Source: Prevotellaceae bacterium (GTDB lineage: Bacteria; Bacteroidota; Bacteroidia; Bacteroidales; UBA932). From it: a stretch of DNA of 7,372 nucleotides. Of the stretch, positions 7,061 through 7,372 are shown in pieces. Below the pieces are notes generated by a model that saw only the letters and a program-made list of their open reading frames with translations, was not told the DNA's origin and did not search any database. The stretch lies in contig JAIRLF010000329.1 of assembly GCA_031259655.1 (NCBI GenBank), positions 1 to 7,372 on the forward strand, written 5' to 3'. A program made the translations under genes and the position numbers. Numbering within the stretch: position 1 is the stretch's first letter; the number at the start of each line of letters is the position of its first letter.

Positions 7061-7222
7061 TTTTTCTTAGATAATCTGGCTACGTCGATTTAAAAATTCA
7101 AATTGTCGCAATGACGACCAAGCGTTGACAAGACACTATTACGTTTTTGTGGACAATTTTAGCAAATACGATAACTTACTTCTTGATGAGGCTCTGGTTG
7201 TATATAATCCTTTCTGAATTGC

Positions 7223-7261
7223 TGTTCTTAACTTCCACATTTGTTTGAAGAACATCTTTTT
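7223..7261 (+). terminator. Possible terminator-like hairpin with T-run
   Basis: The arms TGTTCTT (7223-7229) and AAGAACA (7248-7254) form a 7-bp stem with an 18-base loop, followed by TCTTTTT (7255-7261). The shape resembles an intrinsic terminator on the plus strand, but the stem is A/T-rich, the loop is long, and I find no plus-strand gene or good promoter upstream within the window. It may be chance. Confidence 0.2.
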
Positions 7262-7295
7262 AGATAATTTTCAAATCGAAGTTAGAAATTTTTAC

Positions 7296-7303
7296 TAATT
7301 TTG
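7296..7303 (+). promoter_or_regulatory. Probable -7 promoter element of the right-edge gene
   Basis: TAATTTTG at 7296-7303 fits the Bacteroidota -7 consensus TAnnTTTG and is followed by GCGC, as at the ssrA promoter. The start codon at 7333 lies about 30 bases downstream, a normal distance. No good TTTG element is present about 19 bases upstream, so the -33 box is weak or absent. Confidence 0.5.
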
Positions 7304-7332
7304 CGCATGTTTAATTCTAAAAAATTAAATAA

Positions 7333-7372
7333 ATGAAGGTTAAAACAGTTTACCTTTTCTTATTAGTGTTTA
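7333..7372 (+). CDS. Partial gene with N-terminal signal peptide (runs off right edge)
   Basis: The ATG at 7333 begins the frame MKVKTVYLFLLVF, which stays open to the window edge. Two lysines followed by a hydrophobic run are typical of the start of a signal peptide or membrane anchor, so the product is probably exported. The leader is A/T-rich (AAAAAATTAAATAA before the ATG), the usual Bacteroidota translation-start context, and a -7 promoter element lies at 7296-7303. Only 13 codons are visible, so no family can be named. Confidence 0.6.
   Translation, partial: MKVKTVYLFLLVF

Larger units (their letters stand above)
7007..7332. other. Gene-free divergent intergenic region
   Basis: This 326-bp stretch separates ssrA (minus) from the signal-peptide gene at 7333 (plus). 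It holds the ssrA promoter on its left side, a possible promoter for the right-hand gene at 7296-7303, and a hairpin with a T-run at 7223-7261. I see no tRNA, no open frame of useful length and no repeat in the middle part (about 7061-7220). Confidence 0.6.

Noticed and set aside
7125..7149. TTGACA followed by TATTACGTTTTTG as a plus-strand promoter
   Set aside because: The spacing is too short for either a sigma70-type or a Bacteroidota-type promoter, and the second element does not match TAnnTTTG.
7307..7336. A 9-codon leader frame (MFNSKKLNK) whose TGA overlaps the ATG at 7333
   Set aside because: The expected transcription start from the -7 element at 7296-7303 falls at about 7310, at or after this ATG, so the short frame is probably not translated. 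The ATGA overlap can arise by chance in A-rich leaders.

Overview
The window looks like chromosomal DNA from a member of the Bacteroidota, most likely of the order Bacteroidales. Three signals support this. Promoters match the Bacteroidota pattern TTTG-N18/19-TAnnTTTG upstream of the SNF2 helicase and of the tmRNA. Start codons are preceded by A/T-rich leaders without Shine-Dalgarno sequences. The tmRNA encodes the tag GNNNYALAA, close to the GENNYALAA type known from Bacteroidales. Lineage below order cannot be fixed from this sequence.

Layout, left to right. Bases 1-131 hold a repeat cluster: a 12-bp tandem repeat, then two copies of a short palindrome arranged as a larger inverted repeat, then a half copy. 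An open frame enters from the left edge, runs through the repeats and ends at 312; its last ~53 codons look like real coding sequence. Bases 367-4386 (minus) encode a 1339-residue SNF2-family helicase/translocase with intact motor motifs at the C-terminus, a bacterial SNF2-associated region in the middle, and an unusual helical N-terminal third. It has a convincing promoter at 4412-4442. Bases 4516-5187 (minus) are trmD, the tRNA m1G37 methyltransferase. Bases 5212-6564 (minus) encode a membrane-anchored SGNH/GDSL-type hydrolase, 24 bp upstream of trmD. Bases 6604-7006 (minus) are ssrA (tmRNA), complete, with its own promoter at 7031-7060. Bases 7007-7332 contain no gene, only promoters facing both ways and a possible terminator-like hairpin. 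At 7333 a plus-strand gene with a signal-peptide-like start runs off the right edge.

Functional picture. ssrA, the SGNH gene, trmD and the helicase are all on the minus strand in that order of transcription. tmRNA (ribosome rescue) and TrmD (reading-frame maintenance) are translation-quality genes. The SGNH protein probably acts in the envelope on acyl or acetyl groups, and the helicase acts on DNA or nucleoprotein. I see no independent promoter between ssrA and the SGNH gene, so SGNH-trmD expression may depend on read-through past a hairpin that lies between the tmRNA 3' end and the SGNH start codon.

Most of the window is ordinary core genome. The parts most worth a second look are the helicase N-terminal region, the ssrA/SGNH junction and the repeat cluster at the left edge.
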